The translations under genes were made by a program, and so were the position numbers. Below, piece by piece: positions 44,865 to 53,536 of a stretch of DNA of 64,000 nt; position 1 is the first letter of the stretch, and each line of letters starts with the position of its first letter. Source of the stretch: Mesorhizobium loti (lineage in GTDB: Bacteria > Pseudomonadota > Alphaproteobacteria > Rhizobiales > Rhizobiaceae); contig AP017605.1 of the NCBI GenBank assembly GCA_002356515.1, positions 4,721,001 to 4,785,000 on the forward strand. Direction: 5' to 3'. The notes beneath the pieces were generated by a model. That model was not told the DNA's origin, did no database searches, and saw only the letters and a list, made by a program, of their open reading frames with translations.

Positions 44865-47210
44865 ATGGGCAGACCAAAAACCGAAAACATCCCCGCGGAT
44901 GTTTATATCCAGTTTGTGCGGTCGTTGTTCGACAACGCCCACATGCTGGTGATCGGCGGCGTATGCTACTGGATCCTCGGATTCATGATCTATTTGCGTA
45001 CGCACAACCCTTTGTTTCTAGGTTTTTCTTTTGGTTTGCTGTCCATCAGCCTTTTCCGCTATTCCGGCATTCGCGGCTTCCGGAAGGCGGGCGGGGTAAT
45101 CGCCAATGTCGAAGAGGCGCGGCGGTGGGAGCGCACCTATATCCTCAAAGGCAGCCTGCAGGGCCTCGGCTTGGGCGCGCTGTGTTTCATATCGATCTAT
45201 GTATATCCCGATCCGTTTGCCGAACTGGCCGCGACGTCGCTGGCCATCGCAACCCTGGTGACGGTTGTTGGCCGCAACTACGGCTCTCCGCTGATGGTGC
45301 GGATTTTTTCCGTGACCTTCATTGGCCCGGCGGCACTTGCACTCTTGCTGCGCATGGATATCCCCTCGGTCGTTCTGGGCTTGATGATCATCCCGTTGAC
45401 GTTCATCACGATCAACAGCGCCGACCACGTCCGTAACGTGCTTTTCTCGGCGGTCATCGGCCACAAGGAAGCGAGGAAGCTCGCGCACAGGTTCGATCGC
45501 GCCCTCAACACCATGTCGCACGGCCTCGTCATGCTCGGCCCCAACGGCCGGGTGGCGGTGGCCAATGCCGAGGCGGCCCATCTGATGTCGCTCAAGTCCG
45601 CGAATGCGCTGCTTGGGCGGTCGATCCATGGTCTGCTGATGCGCGGCGTTGCCGGCGGCATGCTGGCGCCGAAGGACTGCCGCTATATCGAGGCCCAACT
45701 GACGCGTGCCCTGCGCGAAGGCCGCGACCGCAAGGTGCTCGTTTCCCTCGCCAATGGCCAGCACTACGAATTCTCGGCCCGCGAAGGCAGCCAGGAACTC
45801 GGTGTCATCACCTTCGAGGACGTGACGGCGCGTGTCGAGGCGGAAGACAAGATCCGCTTCATGGCGCGCTATGACAATCTCACCGGCCTGCCCAATCGCG
45901 CCTATTTCCACGAGCTGGTCGGCGAGGCGATGGCGTCAGGCGACCGCGACCGTTTCTGCGGTCTGGCCGTGCTCGACCTCGACGATTTCAAGAGCGTCAA
46001 CGACACGCTCGGCCATCCGATCGGCGACGGGTTGATCTACGCGGTCGCCGAGCGTCTTGCCGCCGTTGCCGGGCAAGGCATCACCGTCAGCCGTTTCGGC
46101 GGCGACGAATTCATGGTCTTCTTCGACCGCATCGAGGACGAGAGCCATCTGACCACGCAGATCGATGAGATCTTCGCCGGGCTGCAGGGCGAGGTGGACG
46201 TCGCCGGCCATGGGCTGCGCATCCAGGCCAGCGGCGGCGCCGTGCTGTCGCGGGTCAAGGACAGCGACGTCGACGCCATGATCGTCAAGGCGGATCTGGC
46301 GCTCTACAAGGCCAAGGAGCTCGGCAAGAACGGCTGGCGGCTGTTCGAGGCCGCGATGGACGCCGCGTTCCGCAATCGCCAGCTGATGAAAGCGGATCTG
46401 CGCAGCGCGGTGGAAAGCAAGGAATTGCGCGTGGTCTATCAGCCGATCGTGGCGATGAACACCATGCGCATTGCCAGCTGCGAGGCGTTGTGCCGATGGG
46501 ATCACCCCGATCTCGGGCCGATTTCGCCCAGCATTTTCATTCCGCTGGCCGAGGAAATGGGCATCATTTCCGAGATCAGCACGTTCGTGCTGCAGGCGGC
46601 CTGCACGGAATGCGCCAAATGGCCTGATCAGACCAGCGTCTCGGTCAACCTCTCGGCCAAGGATTTCCGCAACCGCGACGTCATCCAAAAGGTTCGCGAT
46701 GCCTTGGCGAATTCCGGCCTCGCCGCCGGCCGGCTGGAGATCGAGGTCACCGAAACGGCGCTGCTCGACGACAAGTCGCTGACGCGCCAGTATATCGAGG
46801 AACTGAAGCAGCTCGGCGTGCGCATCGCGCTCGACGATTTCGGCACCGGCTATTCGAGCTTGAGCTACCTCCACAAGCTGCCGCTCGACAAGATCAAGAT
46901 CGACCGTTCGTTCCTGATGGACGTCACCCAGAACAATCGTTCGCTGGAACTGCTCAAGGGCATTGTCAGCCTGTCGCGGCCACTCGGGCTTTCGGTGACC
47001 GTGGAAGGCGTCGAGACCTTCGAACAGCTCAAGATCCTGGCTTTGCAGGTCAAGCCGGATCTCGTGCAAGGCTTCCTCTTCGGTGCCGCGCTGAGTGCGT
47101 CGGGTATCGAGACGATGTCGAATGTCACCTGGCCATTCGCCGCGGAGCTGCGTCTCACCGGCAAACGGACAGCCATTTCCGGCAAACGGACAGCCAGTCA
47201 GTTGTCGTGA
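44865..47210 (+). CDS. Membrane GGDEF-EAL cyclic-di-GMP protein with PAS-like domain
   Basis: 781 residues. The N-terminal ~200 hold about five hydrophobic helices, then a PAS-like segment (FDRALNTMSHGLVMLGPNGRVAVAN), a diguanylate cyclase domain with intact GGDEF near residue 412 (VSRFGGDEFMVFF) and a phosphodiesterase domain with intact EAL near 540 (CEALCRWDHPDLG), ETALLDD, DDFGTGYSSLSYLH, KIDRSF and VEGVET. Both active sites look functional, so net activity cannot be predicted. The C-terminus ends in a tandem GKRTA-IS-GKRTAS created by a 17-base DNA repeat. It precedes the FeeM-like gene. Confidence 0.93.
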   Translation: MGRPKTENIPADVYIQFVRSLFDNAHMLVIGGVCYWILGFMIYLRTHNPLFLGFSFGLLSISLFRYSGIRGFRKAGGVIANVEEARRWERTYILKGSLQGLGLGALCFISIYVYPDPFAELAATSLAIATLVTVVGRNYGSPLMVRIFSVTFIGPAALALLLRMDIPSVVLGLMIIPLTFITINSADHVRNVLFSAVIGHKEARKLAHRFDRALNTMSHGLVMLGPNGRVAVANAEAAHLMSLKSANALLGRSIHGLLMRGVAGGMLAPKDCRYIEAQLTRALREGRDRKVLVSLANGQHYEFSAREGSQELGVITFEDVTARVEAEDKIRFMARYDNLTGLPNRAYFHELVGEAMASGDRDRFCGLAVLDLDDFKSVNDTLGHPIGDGLIYAVAERLAAVAGQGITVSRFGGDEFMVFFDRIEDESHLTTQIDEIFAGLQGEVDVAGHGLRIQASGGAVLSRVKDSDVDAMIVKADLALYKAKELGKNGWRLFEAAMDAAFRNRQLMKADLRSAVESKELRVVYQPIVAMNTMRIASCEALCRWDHPDLGPISPSIFIPLAEEMGIISEISTFVLQAACTECAKWPDQTSVSVNLSAKDFRNRDVIQKVRDALANSGLAAGRLEIEVTETALLDDKSLTRQYIEELKQLGVRIALDDFGTGYSSLSYLHKLPLDKIKIDRSFLMDVTQNNRSLELLKGIVSLSRPLGLSVTVEGVETFEQLKILALQVKPDLVQGFLFGAALSASGIETMSNVTWPFAAELRLTGKRTAISGKRTASQLS

Positions 47211-47535
47211 TTTCGAAGGTCGCTGGATGGTGGCTCCGCCGCTTTGTCGGGCGTTCCATGCGCAGGCGATGCACAACGCTGCATTAATGACCGGGAACGG
47301 GTCGGCCGTGAGGCCAAGCCCGACAGGCGGCGTCATTGATGGTCAGTCTTTCCAATATATAAAGCAAAAACAATTTGTTACGACGCGATCAGCAATTGCC
47401 GAACGCAAGCGCCACGGTCTCAACCGGACGCCTGGCTGTTAAGGTTAACAGAAGGTAAACCGGCGCTATCTAAGTTTCAGCTTGTGTCTCATTTCAGCTC
47501 GAATAGCCTATTCATAGGCGGAATTTCGAGGACAG
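47211..47535. promoter_or_regulatory. 325-bp upstream region of FeeM-like gene
   Basis: No gene is supported here. Near the right end are TTAA-N7-TAAAC at 47445-47460, one mismatch from a CtrA site, and GCCTAT-TC-ATAGGC at 47506-47519, an exact inverted repeat 16 bp before the start codon at 47536. Both could serve as control sites for the synthase gene. Confidence 0.4.
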
Positions 47536-48306
47536 ATGATGGATGCTGCAACGGCTGCAAGGAATGCGTCTGGCGTGGTCAGGGCAGCCGGAGATTCGGT
47601 GCTGAACCGATCGATGATGCAACTGCTGGAGCATGTCGACTATCGCCTCATTACCGGAGGTGAGGATTTGGAGGCGATTTACCGGCTTCGCTATAAATCC
47701 TATCTGCGCTCAGGCATGTGCGGCCCAATCGCCAGCGGGATGTTCGAGGATCGCTGGGACAATCTGCCCAATTCCTACCGGTTCGGTGTCTATTTCTATG
47801 GCGAGTTGGTCAGCACGATCCGCTTCCATTACATTTCTCGGGAGCACCCGAATTCGCCGTCCGTCGATGCCTATCCGGAAATACTGCTCGAGCGACTTGC
47901 CCGCGGAGAAACCTTTATCGACGGAACCCGGTTTGCAACCGATCCCGATAGCGCGCCGGCGCCCGGAGTGCTGCCGTTCCTGACCCTCAGGCTTGCCATG
48001 GTGGCCTCGCTCTATTTTGGCCAGGACTCGGTGCTGACGCCGGTCAAGGTTGAGCATTCCAATTTTTATTCGCGTTATTTCAATGCCGTACAGCGGACCG
48101 AGGCTAAGGAATTTCCAGGCGTTCTTACCCGGATCGCCCTGTTCGAAATCCCTGCCGGCGAAAATATGCGCCTGACGCTCGAACGGTTCCCATTCTTCAG
48201 GTCGACGCCGACCGAGCAGCGGCTGATGTTCGCCAATCCGGACATCAACCGGCTGACACCCTTGTCCGTCGTGCCGACAGCGAAATATTATCGCGCCGCC
48301 GCCTGA
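47536..48306 (+). CDS. FeeM-like N-acyl amino acid synthase domain protein
   Basis: 256 residues in the GNAT-related fold shared by N-acyl amino acid synthase FeeM and LuxI autoinducer synthases. Matching elements are DYRLITGGEDLEAIYRLRYKSYLR, the core YRFGVYFYGELVSTIRFHYIS, FIDGTRFATDPDS, LPFLTLRLAMVASLYFG and VKVEHSNFYSRYF. The family is thought to join acyl chains from acyl carrier protein to an amino acid or related acceptor. No luxR gene is beside it. Start at 47536 with GAGGA upstream. Proximity to a cyclic-di-GMP protein suggests a link to signalling or surface lifestyle, which is inference. Confidence 0.82.
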   Translation: MMDAATAARNASGVVRAAGDSVLNRSMMQLLEHVDYRLITGGEDLEAIYRLRYKSYLRSGMCGPIASGMFEDRWDNLPNSYRFGVYFYGELVSTIRFHYISREHPNSPSVDAYPEILLERLARGETFIDGTRFATDPDSAPAPGVLPFLTLRLAMVASLYFGQDSVLTPVKVEHSNFYSRYFNAVQRTEAKEFPGVLTRIALFEIPAGENMRLTLERFPFFRSTPTEQRLMFANPDINRLTPLSVVPTAKYYRAAA

Positions 48307-48427
48307 GACTACGCGATTTTTGATGAGCCTCGGGAGCTTTCCGGCCAGATCCGCGTTCTGATGACGGCGGCGTGCCGCCGTTCCGTCTCGTCATCATGCC
48401 AACCGATCTGCCGCGAAGGACCCCGAC

Positions 48428-48577
48428 ATGCACATTTCCCAGCTCGCGCTCACGCCGCTTATCTCGCTGATCGCCGGCGTGCTGATCCTCATCATGCCAC
48501 GGCTGCTGAACTACATCGTCGCGCTCTATCTGATCGTCGTTGGACTGCTCGGCCTTTTCCCGCACCTCGCCGGCTGA
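48428..48577 (+). CDS. DUF3096 small membrane protein
   Basis: 49 residues, almost entirely hydrophobic, forming two helices (TPLISLIAGVLILIMPRLLN and YIVALYLIVVGLLGLF) around a MPRLLNY turn typical of DUF3096. GAAGGA precedes the ATG at 48428. A near match to the alphaproteobacterial general-stress sigma factor promoter (GGAGC-N16-CGTT, 48333-48357; consensus GGAAC) lies about 70 bp upstream. Function unknown. Confidence 0.82.
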   Translation: MHISQLALTPLISLIAGVLILIMPRLLNYIVALYLIVVGLLGLFPHLAG

Positions 48578-48599
48578 GGCCGCGGGGCAAGCCTGGCGC

Positions 48600-48625
48600 A
48601 AAAAGCCGTCCCTCACAGGGACGGC
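48600..48625 (-). terminator. Intrinsic terminator pointing left, no leftward gene seen
   Basis: GCCGTCCCT (48605-48613) and AGGGACGGC (48617-48625) make an exact 9-bp stem with a 3-base loop; on the minus strand it is followed by TTTTT (48604-48600). On the plus strand only a weak T-run follows. No leftward protein gene ends here, so it may close a small minus-strand RNA from the 48626-48741 gap, or serve the DUF3096 gene imperfectly. Confidence 0.6.
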
Positions 48626-48741
48626 CGGCAGTTTCAATTTTCCCTTGAGGCAGTTGTCCGCCCCAATGCGGCAATAGCGCCATTGCTCTCGGCCCGGCTT
48701 TTCGCTATGTGCCTGAAAGATGTCTTCGAAGGGGTATTCCT

Positions 48742-48966
48742 ATGGCTGATCACTCGCCGACCGGTCCTGTCGAACTGGGCGCGAAGATGGACTATGCGGA
48801 ACATGACCGCACCTATGCGGGCTTTCTCGCGCTGGCCAAATACGGATCGCTTTTCTGCGGCGCGTTGCTCATCGCGATGGCTTTCGGCTTCTTCGCGGCC
48901 GGTTTCTTCTCGGCGACCATCCTGTTCATCCTGATCATGGCCGTCGGCGCCTTCATTCTGCGATAG
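48742..48966 (+). CDS. aa3-type cytochrome c oxidase subunit IV
   Basis: 74 residues with one long membrane helix (YGSLFCGALLIAMAFGFFAAGFF) after a hydrophilic start containing MDYAEHDRTYAGFLALAKYG, the signature of the alphaproteobacterial COX4_pro_2 family. It is an accessory subunit of the aa3 terminal oxidase, although the main cox genes are not in this window. Start at 48742 (MADHSPTGPVELG) with GAAGGGG upstream; the frame opens 11 codons earlier without support. It lies 87 bp before pntAA. Confidence 0.85.
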   Translation: MADHSPTGPVELGAKMDYAEHDRTYAGFLALAKYGSLFCGALLIAMAFGFFAAGFFSATILFILIMAVGAFILR

Positions 48967-49053
48967 ACCTTCCAAAACCCCGTTGCCATTGACGTCGCCG
49001 GATATTCCGGCCGACACTTTGCGCAAACAGGTTCCAGCCGAAAGGATCATGCG

Positions 49054-50340
49054 GTGGGACAGACGGTTTTCATCCCTCGTGAGCTTGATGCGAACGAGCC
49101 GCGTGTCGCGGCCTCGCCCGATACGGTCAAGCGGCTGGCGGGGCTGGGCTTCGATGTGATCGTCGAAACCGGCGCCGGCACAAGGTCGCGTATCCCCGAC
49201 GAAGAGTTCGCCAAGGCCGGTGCTGTCATCGGCAAGGCTGACGCTGTCGCCAAGGCCGATGTCGTGCTGAAGGTGCGCCGGCCGACGGAAGCCGAGCTGA
49301 AAGGCTACAAAGCCGGCGCAGCGGTGATCGCCATCATGGATCCCTACGGCAATGATGCCGCGGTCGCGGCCCTGGCCAAGGCCGGTGTCACCGCCTTCTC
49401 GATGGAATTCATGCCGCGCATCACCCGCGCGCAATCGATGGACGTTTTGTCCTCGCAGGCCAACCTTGCCGGCTATCAGGCAGTCATCGACGGCGCCTCG
49501 GAATATGATCGCGCACTGCCGATGATGATGACGGCGGCGGGCACGGTGCCGGCGGCAAAGGTCTTCATCATGGGCGTCGGCGTGGCCGGCCTGCAGGCGA
49601 TCGCCACGGCGCGCCGCCTTGGTGCGGTCGTCACCGCTACCGACGTGCGCCCCGCCGCCAAGGAACAGGTCGCCTCGCTCGGCGCGAAATTCCTCGCCGT
49701 CGAGGACGACGAGTTCAAGGCCGCCGAGACCGCCGGCGGCTACGCCAAGGAAATGTCGAAGGAATACCAGGCCAAGCAGGCGGCACTCACCGCCGAGCAT
49801 ATCGCCAAGCAGGACATCGTCATCACCACGGCGCTGATTCCCGGCCGGCCGGCGCCGAAGCTGGTATCGGCGGCGATGGTCGCTTCGATGAAGCCGGGTT
49901 CTGTGCTCGTCGACCTCGCCGTCGAACGCGGCGGCAATGTCGAGGGCGCTGAGCCAGGCAAGGTCGTCACCACGGCCAACAATGTGAAGATTGTCGGCCA
50001 TCTCAATGTGCCGGGCCGTGTCGCCGCCTCCGCCTCGCTGCTCTATGCCAAGAACCTGTTCGCTTTCCTCGAGACGCTGGTCGACAAGACGACCAAGACG
50101 TTCGCCATCAACCGCGACGACGATCTGGTCAAGGCGACGATGCTGACCGACGGCGGCAAGGTGGTGCATCCGGCCTTCGCCAAGGCCGACCAGCAGCCTC
50201 ATGTCGAGCCGGCCGCGATCCCGGCCACGACCATGGTGGCCTCGGCTGAGCCGGCTGCTGCAAAGAAAGCCGCGACAAAGAAAACGGCCGCATCCCAGTC
50301 GCCCTCGTCCAAGTCGCCCAAGTCGAAAGGCACAGCGTGA
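49054..50340 (+). CDS. pntAA: NAD(P) transhydrogenase alpha subunit part 1
   Basis: Soluble NAD(H)-binding domain I of the proton-translocating transhydrogenase, which makes NADPH from NADH using the proton gradient. The 428 residues have the alanine dehydrogenase-like fold: [51 protein letters not shown], and [23 protein letters not shown] as the nucleotide site. The Ala/Lys/Ser-rich C-terminal tail looks like a linker to PntAB. It starts at GTG 49054 with AAAGGATC upstream; the nearby ATG at 49049 is out of frame. It is first of pntAA-pntAB-pntB. Confidence 0.95.
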   Translation: MGQTVFIPRELDANEPRVAASPDTVKRLAGLGFDVIVETGAGTRSRIPDEEFAKAGAVIGKADAVAKADVVLKVRRPTEAELKGYKAGAAVIAIMDPYGNDAAVAALAKAGVTAFSMEFMPRITRAQSMDVLSSQANLAGYQAVIDGASEYDRALPMMMTAAGTVPAAKVFIMGVGVAGLQAIATARRLGAVVTATDVRPAAKEQVASLGAKFLAVEDDEFKAAETAGGYAKEMSKEYQAKQAALTAEHIAKQDIVITTALIPGRPAPKLVSAAMVASMKPGSVLVDLAVERGGNVEGAEPGKVVTTANNVKIVGHLNVPGRVAASASLLYAKNLFAFLETLVDKTTKTFAINRDDDLVKATMLTDGGKVVHPAFAKADQQPHVEPAAIPATTMVASAEPAAAKKAATKKTAASQSPSSKSPKSKGTA

Positions 50341-50765
50341 TGGATCAGACCCTGCAGAAAGCCCTCGACCAGCTCGACCAGGCAAGCGCTGCCGTCAGGC
50401 TCGCGGTGCAGAACCTGGCCAATGCTCCAGGCGGTGCCGAGGCGGCGGGTGATGCCGCGCATGCTCTGTCCGGCGGTGCCATCGATCCCTTCGTCTTCCG
50501 CTTCGCCATCTTCATCCTCGCGATCTTCGTCGGCTACTATGTCGTCTGGTCGGTGACCCCAGCGCTGCACACGCCGCTGATGGCCGTCACCAACGCCATC
50601 TCCTCGGTCATCGTCGTCGGTGCGCTGCTGGCTGTCGGCATCGCGGCTTCCGGTGTTGCCGCCGGCTTCGGCTTCGTCGCGCTGATGCTGGTCTCGGTCA
50701 ACATCTTCGGCGGCTTCCTGGTCACCCAGCGCATGCTGGCCATGTACAAGAAGAAGGACAAGTAG
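50340..50765 (+). CDS. pntAB: NAD(P) transhydrogenase alpha subunit part 2 (membrane)
   Basis: 141-residue membrane part of domain II. After a 45-residue amphipathic N-terminus, three or four helices follow ([74 protein letters not shown]), the last ending in MYKKKDK. The ATG at 50340 shares one base with the pntAA stop (TGATG), so translation is coupled. The three-gene split is the typical alphaproteobacterial form. Confidence 0.94.
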   Translation: MDQTLQKALDQLDQASAAVRLAVQNLANAPGGAEAAGDAAHALSGGAIDPFVFRFAIFILAIFVGYYVVWSVTPALHTPLMAVTNAISSVIVVGALLAVGIAASGVAAGFGFVALMLVSVNIFGGFLVTQRMLAMYKKKDK

Positions 50766-50771
50766 AGCGCC

Positions 50772-52169
50772 ATGAACGCCAACTTTGCGTCCTTCCTCTA
50801 TCTCGTCTCCGGCGTCCTGTTCATCATGGCGCTGCGCGGCCTGTCGCATCCGACCACCAGCCGCCAGGGCAATCTCTATGGCATGATCGGCATGGGTATC
50901 GCCATTGCCACCACGCTGGCGCTGGCAACCCCGTCGGCCGGCCGCTTCGGCCTGATCGTGCTTGGCCTCGCCATTGGCGGCGGCGTCGGCGCCGTCACCG
51001 CGCGCCGCATCGCCATGACTTCGATGCCGCAGTTGGTCGCCGCCTTCCACTCGCTGGTCGGCCTTGCCGCCGTCATGGTGGCGGCCGCTGCCATCTATGC
51101 GCCGGAAAGTTTTGGCATCGGCACGGCGGGCGATATCCATGCCCAGGCGCTGATCGAGATGAGCCTTGGCGTCGCCATCGGCGCCATCACCTTCACGGGC
51201 TCGGTCATCGCCTTCCTGAAACTCGATGGCCGCATGTCCGGCAAGCCGATCATGATCGGGGGCCGCCACTTCATCAACGCGGCCCTCGGCGTCGCGCTCA
51301 TCGTGTTGATCATCCTGCTCGTCACCACCGAGTCAAAACTGGTGTTCTGGCTGATCGTCGCCGCCTCGCTGGTGCTCGGTATTCTCCTGATCATCCCGAT
51401 CGGCGGCGCCGACATGCCGGTCGTCGTCTCGATGCTGAATTCCTACTCGGGCTGGGCCGCCGCGGCGCTTGGCTTCACGCTCGGCAATCTGGCGCTGATC
51501 ATCACCGGCGCGCTGGTCGGCTCGTCCGGCGCGATCCTGTCCTACATCATGTGCAAGGGCATGAACCGCAGCTTCATCTCGGTCATCCTCGGCGGCTTCG
51601 GCGGCGAGACCGCTGCAGCGGCCGACGACGGCATCGAGCGCACGGTCAAGCAGGGCTCGGCCGACGATGCCGCCTATCTGATGATGAACGCCCAAAAAGT
51701 CATCATCGTGCCGGGCTACGGCATGGCCGTCGCCCAGGCGCAGCACGCTTTGCGCGAAATGGCCGACAAGCTCAAGGCCAATGGCGTCGACGTGAAATAC
51801 GCCATCCACCCGGTCGCCGGCCGCATGCCTGGTCACATGAACGTGCTCTTGGCCGAAGCCAATGTGCCCTATGACGAAGTGTTCGAGCTCGAGGACATCA
51901 ATTCCGAGTTCGCGCAGGCCGACGTCGCCTATGTCATCGGCGCCAACGACGTTACCAATCCTTCGGCCCGCGACGACAAGTCGTCGCCGATCTACGGCAT
52001 GCCGATCCTCGACGTCGACAAGGCGCGCACCTGCCTGTTCGTCAAGCGCTCGCTCGGCTCCGGCTATGCGGGCATCGACAACACGCTGTTCTACAAGGAC
52101 GGCACCATGATGCTGCTCGGCGACGCCAAGAAGATGACGGAAGAGATCGTCAAGGCCATGGATCACTGA
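50772..52169 (+). CDS. pntB: NAD(P) transhydrogenase beta subunit
   Basis: 465 residues: about nine helices forming the proton channel (to residue ~280), then the NADP(H)-binding domain III with VIIVPGYGMAVAQAQHALREMAD, HPVAGRMPGHMNVLLAEANVPYDEV and IGANDVTNPSARDDKSSPIYGMPIL. All hallmark blocks are present. It lies 6 bp after pntAB and is followed by a strong terminator, so the three genes form a discrete operon. Confidence 0.96.
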   Translation: MNANFASFLYLVSGVLFIMALRGLSHPTTSRQGNLYGMIGMGIAIATTLALATPSAGRFGLIVLGLAIGGGVGAVTARRIAMTSMPQLVAAFHSLVGLAAVMVAAAAIYAPESFGIGTAGDIHAQALIEMSLGVAIGAITFTGSVIAFLKLDGRMSGKPIMIGGRHFINAALGVALIVLIILLVTTESKLVFWLIVAASLVLGILLIIPIGGADMPVVVSMLNSYSGWAAAALGFTLGNLALIITGALVGSSGAILSYIMCKGMNRSFISVILGGFGGETAAAADDGIERTVKQGSADDAAYLMMNAQKVIIVPGYGMAVAQAQHALREMADKLKANGVDVKYAIHPVAGRMPGHMNVLLAEANVPYDEVFELEDINSEFAQADVAYVIGANDVTNPSARDDKSSPIYGMPILDVDKARTCLFVKRSLGSGYAGIDNTLFYKDGTMMLLGDAKKMTEEIVKAMDH

Positions 52170-52199
52170 TCCAGCTGATAGTCTCGATATCCGAATAGC

Positions 52200-52237
52200 A
52201 AAGAGCCCGGTCTCGAAAACCGGGCTCTTTCTTTTTT
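52200..52237 (+). terminator. Rho-independent terminator of pnt operon
   Basis: AAAGAGCCCGGT (52200-52211) and ACCGGGCTCTTT (52219-52230) form a perfect 12-bp stem with a 7-base loop, followed by CTTTTTT. It lies 30 bp after pntB. The flanking A/T runs make it usable for the convergent membrane-protein gene that ends at 52256 too. Confidence 0.92.
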
Positions 52238-52255
52238 GGCAAGGTGTCTGAGCGT

Positions 52256-53173
52256 TTAGCGGCTGGTCAGGAAAACCGCTTCCTCTTCGTCGCGCTGCCT
52301 GCCGCCGAGAGCGGCCGCAGCACTGGCGATAAAGGCGCCGATGACCAGCGACAAAGCGCCGAGCAGGGCAAACGTCGCACTGCCTTTCCGAGCTGTGTCG
52401 GCGGCCTGCTTGGCCTTGACCTTGGCGTCCTCGACCTTGGCAACCAAGGCATCGACACGCGCCTTGGCATCAGCCTCGGACAGCCCAGTGCGGGCGGCAA
52501 CCAGTTGCGACAGGTACGTCCTGTCGTCGGCTGAAATCTCGCCCGCCGCCGCACTGGCGATCAGGATGCGCGAGGCCTCTCCGACTGCAGCAGCATCGCT
52601 GTCCGAATCGGCAGCCGCAAGCTTGGCCGGATCGGCCGGACGGAACAGCGAATCCACCAGATAGGCGGTTGCATTGTCGGCCGATGCGCTGCCGGTCTTG
52701 GCCGAGACACCAGCCGATGCACCCATGGCGGCGCCGGATGCTACGGTTGAGACAGCCTGTACACCTGAGCCCAAGGCTGCGGACAACGCCGAGCCGAGGA
52801 CGCCGACGACAAGCAGCGTTGCCAACGCCCAGGCAAGGAAGCCATGGGCAGTGTCGCGGAAATACACTTCGTCAGTGTGGATGCCGACCCATTTGGTGCG
52901 CAGGCGTCCGGCAAGGTAGCCGCCGACGCCGGAGGACAGCCATTGCACGACGACCAGCCAGATCGCGGTCGACACGGCGAAGGTGGTGATCGACGCGCCG
53001 GAGCCCGACCATGGCGAAACCATGCTGAGCCCAAGCCCGGAGCCGAGCAACATGAGGATGAAGGTCAGCGTCGAAGCCGCGAAAGCGCCGGCAATGATCG
53101 GTCCCCAGCTGACAGCTGTTGCGGAGGATTCTTCTGAAGCGGATAGGTCGATAGCCGATACGGTGGGCTGCAT
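52256..53173 (-). CDS. Multi-pass membrane protein of the rhizobial PhnA-like group
   Basis: 305 residues. Hydrophobic helices lie at ~23-55, ~60-90, ~110-145 (ALATLLVVGVLGSALSAALGSG) and ~270-290, separated by an Ala-rich loop of ~130 residues with a coiled-coil-like stretch (EADAKARVDALVAKVEDAKVKAKQAADTARKG). Sequences like this are often labelled PhnA-like in rhizobial annotations, without phosphonate function. It follows a 25-codon membrane micropeptide gene by 9 bp and is convergent with pntB. Function unknown. Confidence 0.8.
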   Translation of the reverse strand: MQPTVSAIDLSASEESSATAVSWGPIIAGAFAASTLTFILMLLGSGLGLSMVSPWSGSGASITTFAVSTAIWLVVVQWLSSGVGGYLAGRLRTKWVGIHTDEVYFRDTAHGFLAWALATLLVVGVLGSALSAALGSGVQAVSTVASGAAMGASAGVSAKTGSASADNATAYLVDSLFRPADPAKLAAADSDSDAAAVGEASRILIASAAAGEISADDRTYLSQLVAARTGLSEADAKARVDALVAKVEDAKVKAKQAADTARKGSATFALLGALSLVIGAFIASAAAALGGRQRDEEEAVFLTSR

Positions 53174-53182
53174 GAACGCCCC

Positions 53183-53260
53183 CTACCGTACGAACAGCAT
53201 GATGAGGATGATGATCGGGATCGGAATACCGAGCAACCAGAGCAAAATGCCACGTCCCAT
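53183..53260 (-). CDS. 25-residue membrane micropeptide
   Basis: An ORF of 25 residues starting MGRGILLWLLGIPIPIIIL and ending in Arg, with a single hydrophobic helix broken by a PIP turn. A textbook AGGAGG sits 5 bases before the ATG at 53260, the best ribosome site in the region, and the stop is 9 bp before the larger membrane-protein gene. GILLWLLGIPIPIIIL resembles short conserved membrane peptides I recall from other Proteobacteria. It is very likely translated with its neighbour; role unknown. Confidence 0.75.
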   Translation of the reverse strand: MGRGILLWLLGIPIPIIILIMLFVR

Positions 53261-53536
53261 GAGGGCCTCCTGTGAGAAATTATGATCGATGTTGTCACAA
53301 TGTCCCGACAGGACTTCCGTTCCGGCAGGCTATAAAATGATTTGTTTGCCGGCGACGGAACAATTCGGAGCGCCGCTTGGCGCCCATGTCTCAAGCGATC
53401 ATGTTGTTGTGATTTGACCCATTGGTCGAGCCGGGCAAAAGCGGAAATCCGGGCGTCGTCCCTGCCTTGCGACTCATAAATCTCGCTGGATCCGACCCAT
53501 TAGCCCTACGAATTGCCTTGCCGAGCAGGAAGACAA

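Noticed and set aside
47211..47442. Possible small gene after the GGDEF-EAL gene
   Set aside because: The open frame is only the tail of a shifted frame begun inside the GGDEF-EAL gene; no independent start or SD.
48333..48357. Firm annotation of an EcfG promoter as a feature
   Set aside because: One mismatch in the -35 core and no second supporting element; kept only as a low-interest finding.
48634..50385. 583-codon leftward frame
   Set aside because: Antisense to the oxidase subunit IV and pntAA genes; Gly/Arg-rich without a motif.
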